Counted from the stretch's first letter, positions 47,510 through 59,310 are shown. The stretch: DNA of 64,000 nucleotides from Gammaproteobacteria bacterium (GCA_026706935.1 JAPOXV010000018.1:124001-188000), one strand, 5' to 3'. Notes: a model not told the origin generated them from the sequence alone. A program made the numbers and translations.

Positions 47510-48778
47510 CTAAAAACCTCGCTCCGCGCATTGTCGATTAATCTCATCGATGATCTCACAGACCCGAATGGATTCTGCCGTAGTCCATTGCGGTAACTCA
47601 CTCAAACCGGCACCCATACAACGATGTACCGCTTGGGCCTGGTAAGTGAAGCCGTGTTGGTTGCCGCCGTGCCAAGTCCAGCCTTTGTACTTAATCAGAC
47701 GTTCGCCGTTCCAGCGCGAACCCGGTGGTTGGCCTCGAGTAATCGGCGCAGGTGTTGGTACGGGGTATTCAAATCGCTCGACTTGGTTGAAAGGGCCGGC
47801 GCTGGGATTGCGGTCTTGTTCCCAGTGCGTCTCAATCCAATCGCCTGTCCATCCTTTGTGCGGATCGAGTTCCATCACGGGTTTGCCTTCTTCACGACGC
47901 GTTCCACGTCGTGGTGGTCTACCAGTACGAATCGTTACCGCACTTGGATGATGGGACGGAGTCTCAACAGTTATTCTGCCTCTGGTTCCGATATATTGCG
48001 ATTCCTCGATAAAGCGTCCATTCGGGAATGTAATCACCGCAATACCTTCCTGCTCGGAGTATTGAAGCACTGCGGCGCTCGGCGATCCACCATGCGCGGA
48101 GAAGACATCATTGGCGTACGGCTGAGCTCGGGCTCTCCGACCAGCTGCTGCGATGACGGGCATTTCGCTTGCACCAAATCCCGTGATTGCCGGATTCAAT
48201 GCATAGACACGGTCGGGATAGTCTGCTTGCACGACACACACATCACCTATGTCGCCCCGTTCCATTGCAGCACGGGCGTGTTCGACGGCTGGGAAAAATC
48301 GTAGCCACATCCCCTCCCAACAAACAACCCCTGCCTTGGCGGCTGCCTCGAACGCTTCCTTCGCTTGGTCCGCAGTATCCGTAAACGGCTTTTCACAGAG
48401 AATGTGTTTTCCCGCTTCTATCGTGCGCATCAAATCTCGGTGATGGTCCCAAGTTTTGGATGCGATGTAGACGATGTCGACATCGTCGTCATTGACGAGA
48501 TCGTCATACGAGTCGTACGCAGTCGGGATTTCGTGTGCGTCAGCGAACGCTCGTGAACGATCCATATCGCGTGCCGCGATCGCTGTGAATTTAGCACCGG
48601 GAACGTCTTGCAGTGATTTCACCCAGTCCGACGAAATCGACGAAGCGCTGATGATCCCCCAACGGAGTTCGTGGTTTATGTCTTCTTCCCGAGTTAGACC
48701 TAATCGGATGTCCATCGGAGTATTCATAGGAAACCCGTTGTACATATAGGGATCGTCGTTAACGCTTTGGTCGGACAT
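47510..48778 (-). CDS. Gfo/Idh/MocA family oxidoreductase
   Basis: A 422-residue NAD(P)-dependent dehydrogenase. The Rossmann part begins at about residue 40 (RWGIISASSISSDW) and includes DIVYIASKTWDHHRDLM and the conserved EKP in AGKHILCEKPF. The C-terminal beta-sheet domain carries ITFPNGRFIEESQYIGTRGRI. The glycine loop is G-I-I-S-A-S rather than the usual G-x-G-x-x-G, a common variation in the dihydrodiol-dehydrogenase-like branch. The substrate (sugar, inositol or diol) is unknown. The first 38 residues are an unusual extension. Start is ATG. Confidence 0.85.
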   Translation of the reverse strand: MSDQSVNDDPYMYNGFPMNTPMDIRLGLTREEDINHELRWGIISASSISSDWVKSLQDVPGAKFTAIAARDMDRSRAFADAHEIPTAYDSYDDLVNDDDVDIVYIASKTWDHHRDLMRTIEAGKHILCEKPFTDTADQAKEAFEAAAKAGVVCWEGMWLRFFPAVEHARAAMERGDIGDVCVVQADYPDRVYALNPAITGFGASEMPVIAAAGRRARAQPYANDVFSAHGGSPSAAVLQYSEQEGIAVITFPNGRFIEESQYIGTRGRITVETPSHHPSAVTIRTGRPPRRGTRREEGKPVMELDPHKGWTGDWIETHWEQDRNPSAGPFNQVERFEYPVPTPAPITRGQPPGSRWNGERLIKYKGWTWHGGNQHGFTYQAQAVHRCMGAGLSELPQWTTAESIRVCEIIDEINRQCAERGF

Positions 48779-48851
48779 GACTGGAATTCAGATAAACAAA
48801 GGACGCATTAGTTTATGCGCGAGGTATCGACGACCCGGACCCGATCTGCAA

Positions 48852-49598
48852 TCAGTTCAACGCGTCGTGAAACTCAAGAAACGTGTTTAGCGCAAGTTCA
48901 GGATGTTCGAGAATCGCGTTGTGGCCAACGTGATCGAATTCAACGAGCCGTGCATCATTGAGACGAGCGGCGATATCGCGACTTGACACCAAGTTCGGAT
49001 CGTAGCGACCTGTGCCGATTAAAACTGGCATGGTCAGCTCCTCAATTACGTCGATCAATTCGATTTTTCGTAACGCACTTGCCGTGAGTTGGGCAGCTTG
49101 TGGGTTTTGATGTTCGTTGAAACCTGTCGGTGGCAACGCTGCTTCGATACCGAGTGACTCCCTTGCGTCCGCTGCTTCTTTGGTACCACGGCGTTGCGCT
49201 GCGACATCGGGCAACCCTAGATTAGCGGCGTAAAGTGCTGCGGATTTCACGAGATGCTGATTACGTGCACAGAACACAATGGCTGCACGCGTACCCCAGG
49301 ATTGTGACCAGACGTGTGTCATTTCAACACTAAGTGTTTTAAGAACAAATCTTGCGTCGCGGGTGTACTGATCAAACGTGAACTGATTCTCTCTCAAATC
49401 AGCCGTCACGCTTTGCCCGTACCCGCGAACGTCAATTCTGATCACGTGAAAGCGAACACAGAGCATCGGTATCAAGTGATCCCACACCCGTACGGTACTG
49501 CTTCCAGGGGGCCAAAGTAGCAAGGATGGCTGCATAGGATCGCCGTCGGTTTCGACGTGCAGATTTGCGCCTTCGTGTCTAATGCGATGCGTCGTCAT
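48852..49598 (-). CDS. Alpha/beta-fold hydrolase
   Basis: A 248-residue hydrolase. The oxyanion segment is LLWPPGSSTVRVWDHLIP, and the likely triad is the serine in WSQSWGTRAA, the aspartate in GRYDPN and the histidine in HVGHNAILE. The nucleophile elbow reads S-Q-S-W-G, so the first glycine of the usual G-x-S-x-G is replaced by serine. Bacterial relatives act as esterases, lactonases (3-oxoadipate enol-lactonase-like) or peroxidases, and the substrate is unknown. Start is ATG. It diverges from sucA. Confidence 0.8.
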   Translation of the reverse strand: MTTHRIRHEGANLHVETDGDPMQPSLLLWPPGSSTVRVWDHLIPMLCVRFHVIRIDVRGYGQSVTADLRENQFTFDQYTRDARFVLKTLSVEMTHVWSQSWGTRAAIVFCARNQHLVKSAALYAANLGLPDVAAQRRGTKEAADARESLGIEAALPPTGFNEHQNPQAAQLTASALRKIELIDVIEELTMPVLIGTGRYDPNLVSSRDIAARLNDARLVEFDHVGHNAILEHPELALNTFLEFHDALN

Positions 49599-49755
49599 GG
49601 TTCAAGATTTTGCAGCTCGAAACCTTCTACAATGCCGATGACGCAAAAGCGTTAAACGGAGCACCATGAATTCCAATTGCGTCGTTAGTTCATGACTTCG
49701 ATGTCAAACAGAATTGGTGGATCTGAAATTAGAACGCGATTGAGGACAGTGGACT

Positions 49756-52596
49756 GTGGCTGAATCCCTGCTTGAGCGGATGCTTAGTAGCTCACACCTA
49801 TCAGGAGCAAGCGCTTCATACATTGAAGCAATGTACGAGCAATACCTGGAAAATGCGAATTCAGTTCCGGAAGAGTGGCGGGACTACTTCAGCACGCTTG
49901 CAGTTCGCGCATCGCAAGGTGCCGACATCGCACACAGCACGGTCATCGACCACTTTGAGCGCCTTGGACGTAATCGTTTTAAGGCGCAAGTTGAGCGCGA
50001 AAGCAATGAATACATAACCGCTCACGAGCGGAAGCAGATTCGGGTTCTTGAACTCGTGAATGAATATCGCAGCCGTGGCCACCGACGTGCGCAGATCGAT
50101 CCGCTGGGGCTACTAGAGCGTTCTCCGTGCGACGAGTTGACGCTTGAGTGGCATCAGCTCTCTGCGGCGGATCTCGACACGGAATTCAGTACGGGATCTT
50201 CATCGTTCATCGAACGTGAAACCGCACCCCTGCAAGAGATCATCGATGCGCTCGAGGAAACCTATTGTGGATCAATAGGCGCTGAGTACACCTACATCAG
50301 TGATGAACAACAGGAACTATATCTGCGGCAGAGATTAGAGACCGTGCGCTCGCATGCCGTATTCGATTCCACGAAACGCTTGGAAATCTTCGAGCGACTA
50401 ACGGCAGCGGAAGGTCTCGAAAACTACCTTCAGAACCGCTATCCAGGTACGAAACGATTTGGATTGGAAGGTGGTGAGAGCCTCATTCCGATGCTGCACG
50501 AAACGCTTCAGCGACTTGGTCACTGGGATGTGAAAGAGTGCGTTATAGGCATGGCACATCGCGGGCGTTTGAACGTACTCGTGAATATTCTCGGGAAACG
50601 TACGGCCGATTTGTTCGATGAGTTCGACGGTACGGCACCAGAAGATGCGAATAGCGGTGACGTGAAATATCACCAAGGATTCTCATCGAATGTCATGACA
50701 ACGAACGGAGAAATGCACGTTGCGCTAGCGTTTAACCCGTCGCATCTTGAGATCATCGGACCTGTCGTCGAAGGATCGGTGCGAGCACGTCAAGACCGCC
50801 GCAATGACCCGATGGGTACTGTCGTTGCACCAATTCTCATTCATGGTGACGCAGCTTTCGCGGGACAGGGCGTCGTTATGGAGACATTTCAGATGTCACA
50901 GACGCGCGGTTACTTCACCGGTGGAACGATCCACATCATCCTAAACAATCAGATCGGTTTTACGACCAGCGAACGTGTAGACGCACGTTCTACCGAATAC
51001 TGTTCGGAAGTCGCGAAGATGGTACAAGCGCCAATTCTTCACGTTAATGGCGATGATGTTGAGGCGGTGGTCTTCGCTGCGCAGATTGCGACAGACTACA
51101 GAAATGCGTATGGTCGAGATTTCGTGATCGATTTGGTTTGCTATCGACGTCGTGGGCACAACGAAGCGGAGGATCCCCTAAAAACACAGCCGTTGATGTA
51201 CGAAAAGATAGCCCAACACCCGACGACCCGAGCGATATACGCTGAACAGCTTGAATCGAACGGTGTTCTGGCCGCAGCGCAAGCCGATGAAATGGCGCGA
51301 GCTTTGCGTGATCGTCTAGATCGTGGGGAGACCATCGCGTTGTCGTTAGTCAGCGAACCTGACGAAGCACTGTTTGTAAACTGGCGACCATACCTTGGTC
51401 ACGACTGGGACGCACCGGCGGATACGTCATTCAGTCGAACTCGATTGCGGGAGCTCGGCCAAGTTCTCGCTTCATCGCCTACAGGTTTCGTCGTACATCG
51501 ACAGGTCGCGAAGATCCTGGAGGATCGCGAAAAGATGCTAACGGGAGCTGCGGCAATTAATTGGGGATGCGCGGAAGTGGCAGCGTATGCGACGCTGTTG
51601 GACGAAGGAATCAATGTACGTCTGGCAGGTCAGGATGTCTGCATCGGCACGTTCAGTCACCGCCATGCGGCTTTGTATTGTCAACGTACTGGCGAAGAAC
51701 ACGTCGCACTTCACGATGTCGCGAAGGACGATAGTCGATTTTCCCTCTATAACTCACTACTCTCAGAAGAAGCGGCATTGGCGTTCGAATATGGTTATGC
51801 CACGACGACACCGAACGCACTCGTAATTTGGGAAGCTCAATTCGGTGATTTCGCAAACGGCGCACAGGTTGTCATCGATCAGTTCGTTTCCAGTGGTGAG
51901 GCGAAATGGACGCGACTATGCGGTTTAGTGATGTTGCTTCCACATGGTTACGAAGGTGCAGGTCCAGAGCACTCTTCCGCACGACTCGAACGTTACCTGC
52001 AACTGTGTGCTGAGCACAACATGCAGGTTTGTGTACCAACGACGCCAGCGCAAGTTTTTCATCTATTACGCCGACAAGCCATTCGCATGATGCGTCGACC
52101 ATTAATTGTGATGTCACCCAAAAGTTTGCTCCGTCATAGACTCGCTACGTCTACGCTCGAAGAACTCGCGGATGGTCAATGGCAGAATGTTATTGGTGAG
52201 TGCGACGACATCGATATCGCCAATGCAGAACGCCTCGTGATGTGTTCCGGAAAGGTCTTCTATAACCTGCTTGAAACTCGACGCGCTGACGGTATTGAAG
52301 ATACAGCGATTCTTCGCATCGAACAGCAGTACCCATTTCCCAAGGAAGAGCTAATAAACCAGTTGAATGCGTTCGAGAAACTGAAAGACATTGTTTGGTG
52401 TCAAGAAGAACCAAAGAACCAAGGTGCATGGTATTCGCTCAAACATCGTTTTGAGGAAGCAGTTGCACTAACACATCCGAAATTGACGCTTCGATACGCG
52501 GGTCGGGACTCCTATGCTGCGCCTGCGAGTGGATCACAGGTTCGTCACTCCGTTCGGCAAGAGCGCGCGATACACGACGCCTTATACGGCAGTTAA
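49756..52596 (+). CDS. sucA: 2-oxoglutarate dehydrogenase E1
   Basis: A 946-residue thiamine-pyrophosphate enzyme, the decarboxylase of the 2-oxoglutarate dehydrogenase complex. The N-terminal segment binds E2 ([19 protein letters not shown]). The ThDP-binding motif is [43 protein letters not shown], and other conserved loops are [17 protein letters not shown] and [20 protein letters not shown]. Typical length. The GTG start follows GAGG at 49742-49745. First gene of sucAB-lpd-sucCD. Confidence 0.96.
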   Translation: MAESLLERMLSSSHLSGASASYIEAMYEQYLENANSVPEEWRDYFSTLAVRASQGADIAHSTVIDHFERLGRNRFKAQVERESNEYITAHERKQIRVLELVNEYRSRGHRRAQIDPLGLLERSPCDELTLEWHQLSAADLDTEFSTGSSSFIERETAPLQEIIDALEETYCGSIGAEYTYISDEQQELYLRQRLETVRSHAVFDSTKRLEIFERLTAAEGLENYLQNRYPGTKRFGLEGGESLIPMLHETLQRLGHWDVKECVIGMAHRGRLNVLVNILGKRTADLFDEFDGTAPEDANSGDVKYHQGFSSNVMTTNGEMHVALAFNPSHLEIIGPVVEGSVRARQDRRNDPMGTVVAPILIHGDAAFAGQGVVMETFQMSQTRGYFTGGTIHIILNNQIGFTTSERVDARSTEYCSEVAKMVQAPILHVNGDDVEAVVFAAQIATDYRNAYGRDFVIDLVCYRRRGHNEAEDPLKTQPLMYEKIAQHPTTRAIYAEQLESNGVLAAAQADEMARALRDRLDRGETIALSLVSEPDEALFVNWRPYLGHDWDAPADTSFSRTRLRELGQVLASSPTGFVVHRQVAKILEDREKMLTGAAAINWGCAEVAAYATLLDEGINVRLAGQDVCIGTFSHRHAALYCQRTGEEHVALHDVAKDDSRFSLYNSLLSEEAALAFEYGYATTTPNALVIWEAQFGDFANGAQVVIDQFVSSGEAKWTRLCGLVMLLPHGYEGAGPEHSSARLERYLQLCAEHNMQVCVPTTPAQVFHLLRRQAIRMMRRPLIVMSPKSLLRHRLATSTLEELADGQWQNVIGECDDIDIANAERLVMCSGKVFYNLLETRRADGIEDTAILRIEQQYPFPKEELINQLNAFEKLKDIVWCQEEPKNQGAWYSLKHRFEEAVALTHPKLTLRYAGRDSYAAPASGSQVRHSVRQERAIHDALYGS

Positions 52597-52598
52597 CG

Positions 52599-53813
52599 AT
52601 GGACATAAAAGCACCGAAATTCCCCGAGTCTATATCCGAAGGCGAATTGACGAAATGGTACAAGCGAGAAGGAGATTTCGTTGAGCGGGATGATCTTCTT
52701 GCGGATGTGGAAACAGAGAAAACTACGATCGAAATCGTTGCTCAATCCGATGGCCTTCTCGACAAGATCTTCAAACATGAAGGCGATACTGTGGAAAGTG
52801 AGGAATTGCTGTGCACTATCGATGAATCTGCGGAAGCGCCTTCAAGTGAAACGCATGACGTTGAAATCGGTACGTCCGTTGAAGTGCATGAAGTGGCAGC
52901 ATCACCCGCCGCTCGTAAGCTCGCATCTGAACACGACATTGACCTTTCGGTCGTAAACGGCACCGGTCGATCAGGCATGGTCACGAAAAACGACGTTGAG
53001 AAGATGCTCGGAGAGATCCGCACAACGCCACCAGCACAAGAGGAATCGCCTCTTGAGCTTGAAGCGTCTGAAACGCCGCCCGTCCCGCTGACCGCACTTG
53101 ACTCAAGCGCACGAGTTGAACGGCGGGTACCTATGACGCGTTTGCGCGCGACCATCGCGAAGCGGTTAGTTGAAGTGCAGCAGACCGCTGCGATGTTGAC
53201 GACGTTTAACGAGGCGAACATGGATCCAATCATGCGCATGCGTCGTCAATACCAGGACGAGTTCGTCGCACGTCATAACGGTACGCGCCTTGGATTCATG
53301 AGCTTCTTCGTCCGCGCGTCTGTTGAAGCTCTCAAACGCTTCCCCGCTGTAAATGCTTCGCTAGACGGGGACGACGTTGTTTATCATGGCTACTACGACA
53401 TCGGCGTCGCGGTAAGCACAGTACGCGGGTTGGTGGTGCCGATCGTGAGAGATGCGGACGCTTTAGGTCTGCATCAGATCGAAGATCAGATCGTCGAATA
53501 CAGTGAAAAGGCGCGAGAGAACAAACTGTCCATCGATGAAATGACGGGTGGGACGTTTACGATCTCAAATGGTGGTGTGTTCGGATCCCTAATGTCTACT
53601 CCGATCCTAAATCCGCCGCAGACTGCGATACTCGGTATGCACAAAATCCAGGATCGTCCGGTGGTTGAAGACGGCGAGATCGTCGTTCGTCCGATGATGT
53701 ATTTAGCACTCTCGTATGACCATCGCTTAATCGACGGTCAGGAGGCGGTACAGTTTTTAGTTACGATCAAAGGGATGATTGAAGATCCTGCTCGTATTCT
53801 CCTTGAACTCTGA
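52599..53813 (+). CDS. sucB: Dihydrolipoyllysine succinyltransferase E2
   Basis: A 404-residue core enzyme of the 2-oxoglutarate dehydrogenase complex. One N-terminal lipoyl domain carries the modified lysine in [11 protein letters not shown]. The E3-binding domain is [31 protein letters not shown]. The catalytic acyltransferase domain ends in [16 protein letters not shown] with the HxxxD motif. An acidic/alanine-proline linker separates the domains. It starts 3 bases after sucA. Confidence 0.96.
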   Translation: MDIKAPKFPESISEGELTKWYKREGDFVERDDLLADVETEKTTIEIVAQSDGLLDKIFKHEGDTVESEELLCTIDESAEAPSSETHDVEIGTSVEVHEVAASPAARKLASEHDIDLSVVNGTGRSGMVTKNDVEKMLGEIRTTPPAQEESPLELEASETPPVPLTALDSSARVERRVPMTRLRATIAKRLVEVQQTAAMLTTFNEANMDPIMRMRRQYQDEFVARHNGTRLGFMSFFVRASVEALKRFPAVNASLDGDDVVYHGYYDIGVAVSTVRGLVVPIVRDADALGLHQIEDQIVEYSEKARENKLSIDEMTGGTFTISNGGVFGSLMSTPILNPPQTAILGMHKIQDRPVVEDGEIVVRPMMYLALSYDHRLIDGQEAVQFLVTIKGMIEDPARILLEL

Positions 53814-53828
53814 TATAGGTCTATAGGT

Positions 53829-55265
53829 GTGAGTGATTCCTACGATATCGTCGTAATCGGTGCCGGTCCAGCAGGCTACCACGCTGCGATTCGAGCGGCT
53901 CAGCTCGGGATGAGCGTAGCCTGTATCGATAAGACGACGGGTGCCGACGGCAAGCCGTCATTAGGGGGTACGTGCCTTAACGTTGGGTGTATTCCATCCA
54001 AAACACTTCTTGATATATCGCATCGGTATGCTGCGACAAGCGACTACGAGGAACTAGGGTTAAAGGTCTCGAACGTCGAATTGAACCTCGCAGGTGTGCT
54101 TGCGCGTAAAGATGAGGTCGTAGGTAAGCTGACGGGCGGTGTCGACATGCTGTTCAGTGGTAACGGCGTGACACCATATCACGGCGTCGGTTCGCTTTTG
54201 CCTGGATCCGATGTTAAAGTAACAAAGGACGACGGAACCGAAGAAATACTCAGTGCTAAGCACGTCATTCTGGCGACGGGGTCCGTACCCATGCAGATCG
54301 GTGCCGCACCAGTCGATGACGACCGTATCGTCGATTCCACCGGCGCGTTGTCATTCGAGGAGGTGCCAAATCGTCTTGGGATCATCGGTGCGGGAATCAT
54401 CGGATTGGAACTCGGGAGCGTATGGTCGAGATTTGGATCTGAGGTCGTTGTGTTGGAAGCGCTTGAGAAATTCCTGCCAAATGCCGACGAACGGATCGCT
54501 CGAGACGCGCTACGTTCATTCTCTAAGCAAGGTATGGATATTCGGCTCGGTACGCGAGTACTAAGTAGCGACAATCACGGCGACGGAGTAACCGTCACCT
54601 ATTTAGTGAACGACGAAGAAAAAACGCTCGAATGCGATAAGCTGATCGTCGCTGTAGGTCGCGCGCCGTATTCCGATCAGCTCCTGAACGATGACAGCCC
54701 GGTAAAACTCGATGAACGAGGGTTCATCTTCGTTAATGAGCAGTGCGAAACCGATGCGTCGGACGTCTATGCCGTAGGTGACGCCGTTCGCGGACCGATG
54801 CTCGCTCACAAAGGTATGGAAGAGGGCATCATGGTCGCGGAACGAATCGCCGGGTTCAAACCGGCCGTGAACTACGACTGTATACCGTCGGTGATATACA
54901 CCCATCCTGAGATTGCATGGGTCGGACAAACCGAGCAGGAGCTACGAGATACTGGTGCTAACTACAAAGCGGGAACTTTTCTATTTGCCGCGAATGGCCG
55001 CGCGCTTGCAGGATCGGATGCTGAAGGCATCGTCAAAGTGGTTTCTGATGCGGAATCGGATCGAATCCTCGGCGTTCACATTTTCGGTCCCCAGGCATCT
55101 GAGCTAATCGCGCAAGCAGTCATCGCGATGGAATTCGGCGCGACAGCGGAAGATTTGGGGTTGATCATGTTCGCCCACCCGACGCTATCAGAAGCGGTGC
55201 ATGAGGCGGCACTTGGGGTGGCGGGACATGCCATTCACACAGTCAATCGCCGCAAAGGAAAATAG
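53829..55265 (+). CDS. lpd: Dihydrolipoyl dehydrogenase E3
   Basis: A 478-residue flavoprotein that reoxidises the lipoyl groups. The FAD-binding loop is VIGAGPAGYHAAIRAAQLG, the redox disulfide is in GGTCLNVGCIPSKTLL, the NAD loop is GIIGAGIIGLELGSVW, and the catalytic His-Glu pair is in FAHPTLSEAVHEAAL. The start is GTG. Located inside the suc operon, it is most likely the complex-specific E3; whether it also serves pyruvate dehydrogenase cannot be told here. Confidence 0.95.
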   Translation: MSDSYDIVVIGAGPAGYHAAIRAAQLGMSVACIDKTTGADGKPSLGGTCLNVGCIPSKTLLDISHRYAATSDYEELGLKVSNVELNLAGVLARKDEVVGKLTGGVDMLFSGNGVTPYHGVGSLLPGSDVKVTKDDGTEEILSAKHVILATGSVPMQIGAAPVDDDRIVDSTGALSFEEVPNRLGIIGAGIIGLELGSVWSRFGSEVVVLEALEKFLPNADERIARDALRSFSKQGMDIRLGTRVLSSDNHGDGVTVTYLVNDEEKTLECDKLIVAVGRAPYSDQLLNDDSPVKLDERGFIFVNEQCETDASDVYAVGDAVRGPMLAHKGMEEGIMVAERIAGFKPAVNYDCIPSVIYTHPEIAWVGQTEQELRDTGANYKAGTFLFAANGRALAGSDAEGIVKVVSDAESDRILGVHIFGPQASELIAQAVIAMEFGATAEDLGLIMFAHPTLSEAVHEAALGVAGHAIHTVNRRKGK

Positions 55266-55302
55266 CGACTCGGCGTTAGGTCTAGATTAATAAGCGATCC
55301 GT

Positions 55303-56478
55303 ATGAATCTACACGAATACCAGAGTAAAGAATTATTCGCTAAATACGGGTTACCTGTCTCATCGGGACGCGTCGCGCGAACCGCCGACGAAGCGGTTGC
55401 CGCTGCAATTAGTCTCGGTGGAAACCGATGGGTAATAAAAGTTCAGGTACACGCCGGAGGGCGTGGTAAAGCTGGCGGGGTAAAGCTTGTTTCGAATGAA
55501 ACGGAGATTCGAGCTTTCGCGGATCATTGGCTTGGCAGCCGGATTCATACAGTGCAAACCACTGATGAAGGACAACCCGTAAATCTCCTGTATGTCGAAG
55601 CAATCACCGAAATCGAAACAGAACTGTATCTAGGTGCGGTAATTGATCGTGCAACCGCGCGTATTGTTGTGATGGCATCTGCAGAAGGTGGCGTCGAAAT
55701 AGAGCAAGTCGCAGCGGAGACGCCGGAGAAGATCTTTCGCGCGATCATTGATCCTGGCTTGGGTCCGCAGGAATTTCAAGGGCGTGAGCTAGCGTTCCGC
55801 CTCGGCATGCGAGGGTCACAGATCACACAATTTACCCGACTGTTTAGAGACCTGTGTCGAATGTTCGAGGAGCTTGATTGTTCGCTTGTTGAAATAAACC
55901 CACTTGTAATCACCACGGATGGCGACATTCAATGTTTAGACGCGAAAGTCAATATTGACAGCAACGCGCTCTTTCGCCATCCTGACCTTGCTGAACTCAC
56001 CGATCCTAGTCAAGACGACGAAAGAGAAGCACAGGCAGCCGAGTATGACCTGAATTACGTTGCACTCGACGGCAATATCGGATGTATGGTCAACGGCGCC
56101 GGGCTAGCAATGGGCACGATGGATTTAGTAAAGCTACGTGGTGGGATGCCTGCAAATTTCCTCGACGTAGGCGGAGGAGTTACTGTTGAATCGGTTTCGC
56201 AAGCATTCAAGATCATCCTGGCAGACCCTGAAGTTCAAGCAGTACTGATCAACATTTTTGGCGGTATTGTGTCGTGCGCAGATATTGCAGACGGGATCGT
56301 ACGCGCAGTACAGGAAGTTGGTGTTGAGGTACCTGTAATCGTTAGATTCGACGGTAACAGTGCAGAAGAAGGATCGCGCATTCTCGCCAACAGTGGTCTT
56401 AACATCATCGCGGCAACGACGCTCCCGGAAGCCGCTGAGAAAGCCGTCGCAGCAGCTGATTCCATGGTACCTGCATGA
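55303..56478 (+). CDS. sucC: Succinyl-CoA synthetase beta subunit
   Basis: A 391-residue ATP-grasp subunit. [19 protein letters not shown] is the diagnostic N-terminus, [14 protein letters not shown] is part of the nucleotide site, and [17 protein letters not shown] lies in the C-terminal phosphate-relay domain. The last base triplets overlap sucD (ATGA), as expected for a 1:1 complex. It makes ATP (or GTP) from succinyl-CoA; nucleotide specificity is not clear from inspection. Confidence 0.96.
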   Translation: MNLHEYQSKELFAKYGLPVSSGRVARTADEAVAAAISLGGNRWVIKVQVHAGGRGKAGGVKLVSNETEIRAFADHWLGSRIHTVQTTDEGQPVNLLYVEAITEIETELYLGAVIDRATARIVVMASAEGGVEIEQVAAETPEKIFRAIIDPGLGPQEFQGRELAFRLGMRGSQITQFTRLFRDLCRMFEELDCSLVEINPLVITTDGDIQCLDAKVNIDSNALFRHPDLAELTDPSQDDEREAQAAEYDLNYVALDGNIGCMVNGAGLAMGTMDLVKLRGGMPANFLDVGGGVTVESVSQAFKIILADPEVQAVLINIFGGIVSCADIADGIVRAVQEVGVEVPVIVRFDGNSAEEGSRILANSGLNIIAATTLPEAAEKAVAAADSMVPA

Positions 56479-57353
56479 GCATTCTCGTAGATAAACACAC
56501 GAAAGTCATTTGCCAAGGTATTACCGGTTCCCAAGGCACACTTCATACTGAACAAGCTATCGCTTATGGCACGCAGATGGTTGGTGGTGTGACGCCTGGC
56601 AAAGGAGGTACAGAACATCTAGGTTTGCCTGTGTTTGACACAGTTGCAGATGCCGTCACGTCGACAGGTGCGACCACCTCAGTTATCTACGTACCTGCTC
56701 GGTTTTGTTACGACTCGATTCTCGAAGCGGTGGCGGCCGGCGTTGAGTTGATCGTTTGTATTACCGAAGGTATTCCGACACTGGATATGCTCCGTGTAAA
56801 GCACCATATCAACGGGACGCCAACTCGCATCATTGGACCAAATTGCCCTGGCGTCATTACACCTGGCGAATGCAAGATCGGCATCATGCCCGGTGAGATT
56901 CACTTACCTGGCAAGGTAGGCGTGGTCTCGCGATCCGGCACACTAACGTATGAAGCGGTTAAGCAAACCACAGATATTGGGCTAGGGCAGTCCACGTGTG
57001 TTGGTATCGGTGGAGATCCAATCCCAGGAACCCATTTCATCGACGTACTGAAGCTGTTCCAAGCGGATCCTGCCACTGAAGCGATTGTTATGGTTGGTGA
57101 GATCGGCGGAACGGCTGAAGAGGAAGCCGCTGCATTCATTGCGGACCACGTATCGAAACCGGTGGTTGCGTACATTGCGGGGGTCACCGCTCCTAAAGGT
57201 AAACGAATGGGACACGCGGGCGCAATCATCGCTGGTGGCAAAGGCACAGCCGAAGAGAAATTCGCCGCGTTACGTGAGGCCGGTGCCCAGACCGTCAACA
57301 ATTTGGCTGAAATTGGCGAGCTACTTAACGACTTGAACCTTCAATCTAGCTAG
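56475..57353 (+). CDS. sucD: Succinyl-CoA synthetase alpha subunit
   Basis: A 292-residue CoA-binding subunit. [31 protein letters not shown] is the CoA site, and the phosphorylated histidine is in [38 protein letters not shown] and [12 protein letters not shown] are conserved. It closes the suc operon; htpG follows after a short gap. Confidence 0.97.
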   Translation: MSILVDKHTKVICQGITGSQGTLHTEQAIAYGTQMVGGVTPGKGGTEHLGLPVFDTVADAVTSTGATTSVIYVPARFCYDSILEAVAAGVELIVCITEGIPTLDMLRVKHHINGTPTRIIGPNCPGVITPGECKIGIMPGEIHLPGKVGVVSRSGTLTYEAVKQTTDIGLGQSTCVGIGGDPIPGTHFIDVLKLFQADPATEAIVMVGEIGGTAEEEAAAFIADHVSKPVVAYIAGVTAPKGKRMGHAGAIIAGGKGTAEEKFAALREAGAQTVNNLAEIGELLNDLNLQSS

Positions 57354-57432
57354 CCAAAATTCCCCGCTGATCAATCATCGGTTGATCCACTACAACTGCA
57401 CACCAATCTTTTTCATCAAGTTATTTTTCATC

Positions 57433-59310
57433 GTGACGACAGAAACACATTCATTTCAAACGGAAGCCCAGAAACTCCTCAAGTTGATGATCAACTCCCT
57501 GTATTCGAACCGGGAAGTGTTTCTGCGTGAATTGATCTCCAATGCTGCAGACGCAATCGATAAATTGCGATTTGAGTCGCTTTCGGATGCCACGCTCCTC
57601 GATGACGCAGGTGAACTAGGAATCCATATCAAATTCGATACCGAGTGCAACGCGATTTCGATCGAGGACAACGGCATCGGTATGTCGCGTGAAGAGCTGA
57701 TCGAGAACCTTGGCACCATCGCGAAGTCCGGAACGGAGCAGTTTTTCGCGATGCTCAATGACGACCAACAGGAAGCGTCGCAATTGATCGGTCAGTTCGG
57801 CGTAGGTTTCTATAGCGCGTTTCTGGTGGCTGACCAGATAAATGTGACCAGTCGAAGAGCGGGAATGACGGAAGCCGCCAAATGGACTTCGTCAGGCGAA
57901 GCGGACTTCACGGTAGAAGACGTTGATGAGCACGCACGCGGTACAACGATCGAACTGATTTTGAAAGAGGATGCGGGTGAGTTCACCGACGAATTCCGAC
58001 TGCGAGACATCGTCAAGCAATACAGCGACCATGTCGATGTGCCGGTGTGGATCGTCGATCTCGCAGGTGAGGACTCTGAACCGAAGCAAATTAACACAGC
58101 GACAGCGCTTTGGAGTCGCCCGAAGAACGCGATTAGCGACGAAGAGTACAGAGAGTTCTACAAGAGTGTTTCACACGACTTTCAAGATCCGCTGTTGTGG
58201 GCTCACAACAAGATTGAAGGGAAGGTCGACTACACGAGCTTGCTCTACGTACCCGGCAAAGCGCCGTTCATGTTCGCTATGACGGAAAAGACTCACGGCA
58301 TAAAGCTATACGCTCAAAGGGTGTTTATTACAGACCAACTGGATTTGTTTCTTCCTGACAATCTCAATTTCGTCAAAGGGGTGGTGGATATACGAGATTT
58401 GCCACTGAATATGTCGCGCGAGACCATTCAAGAGAACGATCAAATCCGTACGGTTCGCAATGCGGTTGTAAGACGGGTTGTCGACGGCCTTCTGAGCCAT
58501 GCGAAGAAGGACGCCGATAGTTACAACGCATTCTGGACCGAGTTCGGTCATCAAATGAAGGTGGCGTACGACTGGGATCAGACGTACGACGAAAACTACT
58601 ACAAACTCATGCGATTTGCGTCGACGCAGAGCGATGGCTCTGAACAGACGGTGGGACTTGAGGAGTACATCGAACGAGCTTCAGACGAACAAAAGGAGAT
58701 CTATTACCTCGTGGGCGAGTCTGCAACGAGCTTACGAAACAACCCACTGCTTGAGCATTACGCGGATGCAGGTATCGAAGTATTGCTGTTAAGCGACGAC
58801 TTCGACTCCTATATTGTTGAGCGGTTTAAGGACTTCGAAGATCACGCATTCAAAGATATCTCGCTTTCAGATGTTGAGCTTCCAAGGAAAGCGGAAGAGG
58901 CACCTAGCGACGAAGCTGAGACTCCTGACAAAGACGACGAAGCACTTCTGCAACGAGTGAAAGAGCTTCTTGATGGCGAATCTCTGTCGGATGTCACCGC
59001 GTCGCAGCGCTTACACGAATCTGCTTCGTGTCTGGTACGTGAACGACCGTGGATCAGTCGCGGCGTTCGCAATATGCTGAAGGACACCCATCAGTTTCTC
59101 GGGGAGGAAAAACTCAAACTCGAGCTCAACCTCCAACATCCCCTCGTACAACGACTTAAAGAGCTGGAGGACGAATCGAAGTTTGAAGATCTCACACGCA
59201 CGTTACTTGATCAAGCGCGCCTCGCTTATGGATCGCTAGATGTGGATACTGCGGAATACGTAAGGCGCGTAAATGGAATCTTGACTGAACTCCTTGAGAA
59301 CCGCGCGTGA
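57433..59310 (+). CDS. htpG: Chaperone HtpG (Hsp90)
   Basis: A 625-residue Hsp90-family chaperone. The N-terminal ATPase domain shows SLYSNREVFLRELISNAADAIDKLRF, DNGIGM and GQFGVGFYSAFLVAD. The middle domain has the catalytic arginine region NMSRETIQEND. The C-terminal dimerisation domain follows an acidic linker (EEAPSDEAETPDKDDEA). I chose the GTG at 57433; an in-frame TTG at 57382 would add 17 hydrophobic residues not seen in HtpG. No heat-shock promoter is obvious upstream. Ends overlapping gpsA. Confidence 0.95.
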   Translation: MTTETHSFQTEAQKLLKLMINSLYSNREVFLRELISNAADAIDKLRFESLSDATLLDDAGELGIHIKFDTECNAISIEDNGIGMSREELIENLGTIAKSGTEQFFAMLNDDQQEASQLIGQFGVGFYSAFLVADQINVTSRRAGMTEAAKWTSSGEADFTVEDVDEHARGTTIELILKEDAGEFTDEFRLRDIVKQYSDHVDVPVWIVDLAGEDSEPKQINTATALWSRPKNAISDEEYREFYKSVSHDFQDPLLWAHNKIEGKVDYTSLLYVPGKAPFMFAMTEKTHGIKLYAQRVFITDQLDLFLPDNLNFVKGVVDIRDLPLNMSRETIQENDQIRTVRNAVVRRVVDGLLSHAKKDADSYNAFWTEFGHQMKVAYDWDQTYDENYYKLMRFASTQSDGSEQTVGLEEYIERASDEQKEIYYLVGESATSLRNNPLLEHYADAGIEVLLLSDDFDSYIVERFKDFEDHAFKDISLSDVELPRKAEEAPSDEAETPDKDDEALLQRVKELLDGESLSDVTASQRLHESASCLVRERPWISRGVRNMLKDTHQFLGEEKLKLELNLQHPLVQRLKELEDESKFEDLTRTLLDQARLAYGSLDVDTAEYVRRVNGILTELLENRA

